From Gammaproteobacteria bacterium (GTDB taxonomy: Bacteria > Pseudomonadota > Gammaproteobacteria > UWMA-0217), in NCBI GenBank assembly GCA_027031685.1, contig JALVPS010000223.1:1-39538 (forward strand): 39,538 bases of DNA, written 5' to 3'. Below, one piece after another: positions 37,938 through 39,538 of this stretch. The notes under the pieces were generated by a model. The model made no database searches, had not been told where the DNA came from, and saw only the letters and a list, made by a program, of their open reading frames with translations. Each line of letters begins with the position of its first letter. The stretch's first letter is position 1. A program made the position numbers and the translations under genes.

Positions 37938-37987
37938 GGTGCGCCTGGACTTCGGGCTGCCAAACCCGGTCACCGATGTGCGGTGAC
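37914..37987 (-). ncRNA. c4: C4-type antisense RNA controlling the antirepressor
   Basis: About 74 nt, close to the 77-nt P1 C4 RNA. It starts near 37987 under a sigma70 promoter, has a 5' hairpin GTCACC/GGTGAC, the C4-like segment GGGTTTGGCAGCCC and a terminator hairpin. Two segments are complementary to the downstream antirepressor leader: GGGTTTGGCAG (37957-37967) to CTGCCAACCC (37843-37852) with one bulged base, and CCACGCGCC (37931-37939) to GGTGCGTGG (37886-37894) with one G-U pair. In P1 such pairing blocks translation and ant expression. Confidence 0.8.
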
Positions 37988-37993
37988 GGGGTG

Positions 37994-38022
37994 AGCGTAG
38001 ACCCGGGGGCGCGTGGTGTCAA
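37994..38022 (-). promoter_or_regulatory. Leftward sigma70 promoter for C4 RNA and antirepressor
   Basis: -35 TTGACA (38017-38022), 17-bp spacer, -10 TACGCT (37994-37999). Predicted start near 37987. It is back to back with the hicAB promoter, about 20 bp away. Confidence 0.75.
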
Positions 38023-38031
38023 CGGAAATGC

Positions 38032-38077
38032 AACACTTCTGTTTGACAGTTAAACACTTCTGTTGTATCTTTTGCCC
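38032..38077 (+). promoter_or_regulatory. hicAB promoter with repeated operator
   Basis: -35 TTGACA (38043-38048), 17-bp spacer, -10 TATCTT (38066-38071); ATG 38078 is at or next to the predicted +1, so the hicA mRNA may be leaderless. AACACTTCTGTT occurs twice, 21 bp apart (38032 and 38053), around the -35 and spacer: the likely HicB operator for autoregulation. Confidence 0.75.
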
Positions 38078-38257
38078 ATGAATTCGAAGCAGTTCAAACG
38101 CTGGCTGGAGAAACAAGGGGCCACCTTCGAGCAGGGCAAGGGCTCGCATCTCAAGGTGTACCTGAACGGCCGGCAGTCTGTGCTGCCGATGCACGGCAAG
38201 CAGGAACTGGGCAAAGGGCTGGTAGCGGCCATCAAGCGCCAGCTCGGACTGAAATGA
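38078..38257 (+). CDS. hicA: HicA toxin, mRNA interferase
   Basis: 59 residues, normal HicA size. Double-stranded-RNA-binding-like fold: NSKQFKRWLEKQGATFEQGK, catalytic H24 in GSHLKVYL, QSVLPMHGKQELGKGLVAAI. HicA cleaves mRNA unless bound by HicB, encoded 9 bp downstream. Start at ATG 38078; in-frame upstream codons overlap the promoter. It may stabilise the prophage or block other phages. Confidence 0.92.
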   Translation: MNSKQFKRWLEKQGATFEQGKGSHLKVYLNGRQSVLPMHGKQELGKGLVAAIKRQLGLK

Positions 38258-38266
38258 GGTGGAACG

Positions 38267-38683
38267 ATGGACTTTGAATATCCTGTTGAACTGACCCGTG
38301 ACGGGGACACCTGGCTGGTGACCTTTCCCGATGTGCCGGAGGCCATCACCTTTGGCGCGGACAAGGACGAGGCGCTGCTGCAGGCCAAGGACGCGCTGGC
38401 GACGGCATTGTCGATGTACGTGGACAGCCGGCGCGACCTGCCTGAACCGAGCCCGGCGAAGGGCAGGCCGACGGTACGGCCCGACGCACTGGACTGCGCA
38501 AAGCTGGGCATCTACGCGGCCATGCGCGAACAGGGGCTGCGCAAGGCCGACCTGGCGCGGCTGCTGAACTGGCACATGCCGCAGGTAGATCGCCTGCTGG
38601 ATCTCAATCATGCCTCGCGTCTCTCGCAAATCGAGCAGGCTGCTGCCGCGTTGGGCAAGCATGTGGAGTTGCGGGTGGCATAG
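38267..38683 (+). CDS. hicB: HicB antitoxin
   Basis: 138 residues. N-terminal HicB fold (FEYPVELTRDGDTWLVTFPD, VPEAITFGADKDEALLQAKD) that neutralises HicA, and C-terminal HTH (LRKADLARLLNWHMPQVDRL) that binds DNA, so this is the HTH-type HicB. AGGTGGAACG precedes ATG. It probably represses its own promoter at the AACACTTCTGTT repeats. Convergent with the small gene ending at 38706. Confidence 0.92.
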   Translation: MDFEYPVELTRDGDTWLVTFPDVPEAITFGADKDEALLQAKDALATALSMYVDSRRDLPEPSPAKGRPTVRPDALDCAKLGIYAAMREQGLRKADLARLLNWHMPQVDRLLDLNHASRLSQIEQAAAALGKHVELRVA

Positions 38684-38705
38684 CCCCGTGAGGCGCTGGA
38701 AGATG

Positions 38706-38924
38706 TCATGTCTCGCCCTTTTGCAGCACATCCCAGGCGCCCTCGCGGATGATGCCCCGAATCTGCTCCAGGGCGTCCCGGGCCGCCTCCGGATCGCGGC
38801 GGTGATACAGCATCGCCAGCCCGGCGAACAGGCCGCGCAGCGCCTCCGGATCGTCGATCTCCTGCACCACCTGCGCGGCGGTGAGCCCGTTCTCGATGTC
38901 CTGGTCTGTCAGGCAAAAACCCAT
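38706..38924 (-). CDS. Small helical protein, 72 aa
   Basis: ATG 38924 with AGAGG 8 nt upstream; GTG 38933 would add three residues. Acidic and helical: GFCLTDQDIENGLTAAQVVQ, EIDDPEALRGLFAGLAML, RRDPEAARDALEQIRGII. No motif recognised. Divergent from 38939 with only 14 bp between starts, and the two genes use opposite strands of one AGAGG-CA-CCTCT palindrome as Shine-Dalgarno. Function unknown. Confidence 0.6.
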   Translation of the reverse strand: MGFCLTDQDIENGLTAAQVVQEIDDPEALRGLFAGLAMLYHRRDPEAARDALEQIRGIIREGAWDVLQKGET

Positions 38925-38938
38925 GAGAGGCACCTCTG

Positions 38939-39259
38939 ATGCTGGACAGTGTTGCTGCCATCAAATCGCTGGTCGATACCAGCAAATCGCTCATCGAACT
39001 GTTCCGCACGCTGGCCGAACGCTGCAAGGACCCGGCCCTGCGCGACGAAGTGGAACAGGCCCTGGCCGACGCCGAGACACGCATGAAACTGGCCCAGGCG
39101 GAATCCGCCAAAAACCTCGGCTTCACCCTGTGCGAATGCACCTGGCCGCCGAACATCATGCTCTACAAGCGAGACCTGAACGCCGTCGTCTGCCCCCAAT
39201 GCGGCCACAGACGCAGCAAGATCAAGGCCGCGGGAAGCAACCGCAGACGTATTCCCTAA
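38939..39259 (+). CDS. Small zinc-ribbon protein with N-terminal coiled coil, 106 aa
   Basis: ATG 38939, GAGAGG upstream. Residues 1-58 are helical (AIKSLVDTSKSLIELFRTLA; DEVEQALADAETRMKLAQAE); residues 61-92 hold CEC (65, 67) and CPQCGH (85-90), a probable zinc ribbon, and the C-terminus is basic. Phage and host genomes contain such proteins of unknown function near attachment sites. A regulatory or nucleic-acid-binding role is possible. Confidence 0.7.
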   Translation: MLDSVAAIKSLVDTSKSLIELFRTLAERCKDPALRDEVEQALADAETRMKLAQAESAKNLGFTLCECTWPPNIMLYKRDLNAVVCPQCGHRRSKIKAAGSNRRRIP

Positions 39260-39282
39260 CCGCATACGCACCCCCTCTGAGC

Positions 39283-39519
39283 TGTGACATAACCGCTTCG
39301 ATGCCCTAGAAAAAACAATCACTTGCAAAGCATCTGCCGCGCCGCGAATGTCACATTCAGACCCAAAAAACTAGCCTGAAATCAAAGCGATACGGCACAT
39401 CGGCCAACCCTCTACGAACCAGGTGGTCGGAGGTTCGAATCCTTCCGGGCGCGCCATTTTTCAATCACTTACGTGCGTTCTTCTGGCCCCCTTGTGACAT
39501 AAATCGCCTGCTGTGACAT
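39283..39519. other. TGTGACAT motifs flanking the attachment core (possible integrase arm sites)
   Basis: TGTGACAT at 39283-39290 (+), 39348-39355 (opposite strand, within GAATGTCACATTC), 39493-39500 (+) and 39512-39519 (+). Two lie left and two right of the tRNA-derived core. The last pair is 19 bp apart. Apart from these and the core, I see no gene in 39260-39538. Confidence 0.5.
39412..39456 (+). other. tRNA-Arg(ACG) 3' half: attachment core
   Basis: From the anticodon loop CTACGAA through GGTCGGAGGTTCGAATCC to the acceptor end CGGGCGCGCCA the sequence reads as the 3' half of tRNA-Arg(ACG), close to the E. coli tRNA. The bases before it do not form the 5' half, so no functional tRNA is encoded here. 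Phages that integrate at tRNA 3' ends leave exactly this remnant at one junction. Confidence 0.8.
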
Positions 39520-39538
39520 TCAGCGCAGGGGTTTCACT

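Noticed and set aside
39412..39456. Complete tRNA gene
   Set aside because: The 5' half, D arm and 5' acceptor strand are missing from the preceding bases.
1..39538. Mu-like transposable phage
   Set aside because: Head genes are Mu-like, but there is no MuA/MuB or Gam homologue; replication genes are lambda/DnaC type and a tRNA-derived attachment core is present.

Overview
The window is a GC-rich, densely packed temperate siphophage genome, almost certainly a prophage in a gammaproteobacterium. The host class is inferred from the high GC content, the E. coli-like tRNA-Arg(ACG) 3' half at 39412-39456, and a lambda-type control region joined to a partly Mu-like head module. I cannot name the genus. 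No integrase gene and no intact tRNA are in the window, so the left prophage boundary is not located.

Layout. 1-2106: the 3' part of a PKD/beta-helix surface protein and three small genes; phage or host origin is unclear. 2201-3051: an AT-rich two-gene leftward cassette of unknown function. 3280-4654: repressor, operator/promoter region, Cro-like protein, terminator and CII-like activator. 4660-8109: replication and recombination genes (iteron-like repeats, O-like initiator with an internal 12-bp repeat array, DnaC-like loader, SSB, RusA) among small overlapping genes. 8142-14788: terminase, Mor-like regulator, DUF935 portal, a MuF head protein with a C-terminal ADP-ribosyltransferase-like domain, and a gpG-like morphogenesis protein. 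14821-17218: terminator, a regulatory repeat, protease/scaffold, decoration protein and gpE-type capsid. 17232-18945: small membrane proteins and a lysis cassette. 19162-30221: head completion, tail tube, frameshifted tail chaperones, tape measure and tail tip. 30227-36675: a very long repetitive tail fibre, a second copy of the regulatory repeat, virion-type genes and two more RNA-leader/small-membrane-protein cassettes. 36686-38683: a leftward antirepressor under a C4-type antisense RNA, head to head with hicAB. 38706-39538: two small divergent genes and an attachment site.

Most notable. (1) The MuF gene carries an in-frame intein (12078-13196), and nearly all of that intein is also an open reading frame on the opposite strand for a Vsr/DUF559-like homing endonuclease with three HTH segments. 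(2) Four copies of a two-hairpin RNA leader (17232, 21285, 36253, 36469) each precede a tiny, related single-span membrane protein. (3) A solitary CRISPR-repeat-like sequence ending in ATTGAAAC (35768-35804) lies between two copies of a 15-bp direct repeat at a gene end, as RNA anti-CRISPRs do. (4) The dyad GTGAC-N4-GTCAC recurs upstream of cII and of two structural gene blocks. (5) A C4-type RNA has two segments complementary to the antirepressor leader. (6) The attachment site has arm-like motifs on both sides, as expected for attP or a junction of tandem elements.

How the genes work together (inference): repressor versus Cro/CII sets lysogeny; C4 RNA holds back the antirepressor; CII and the Mor-like protein are candidate activators; the rightward late operon builds a capsid and a long non-contractile tail.
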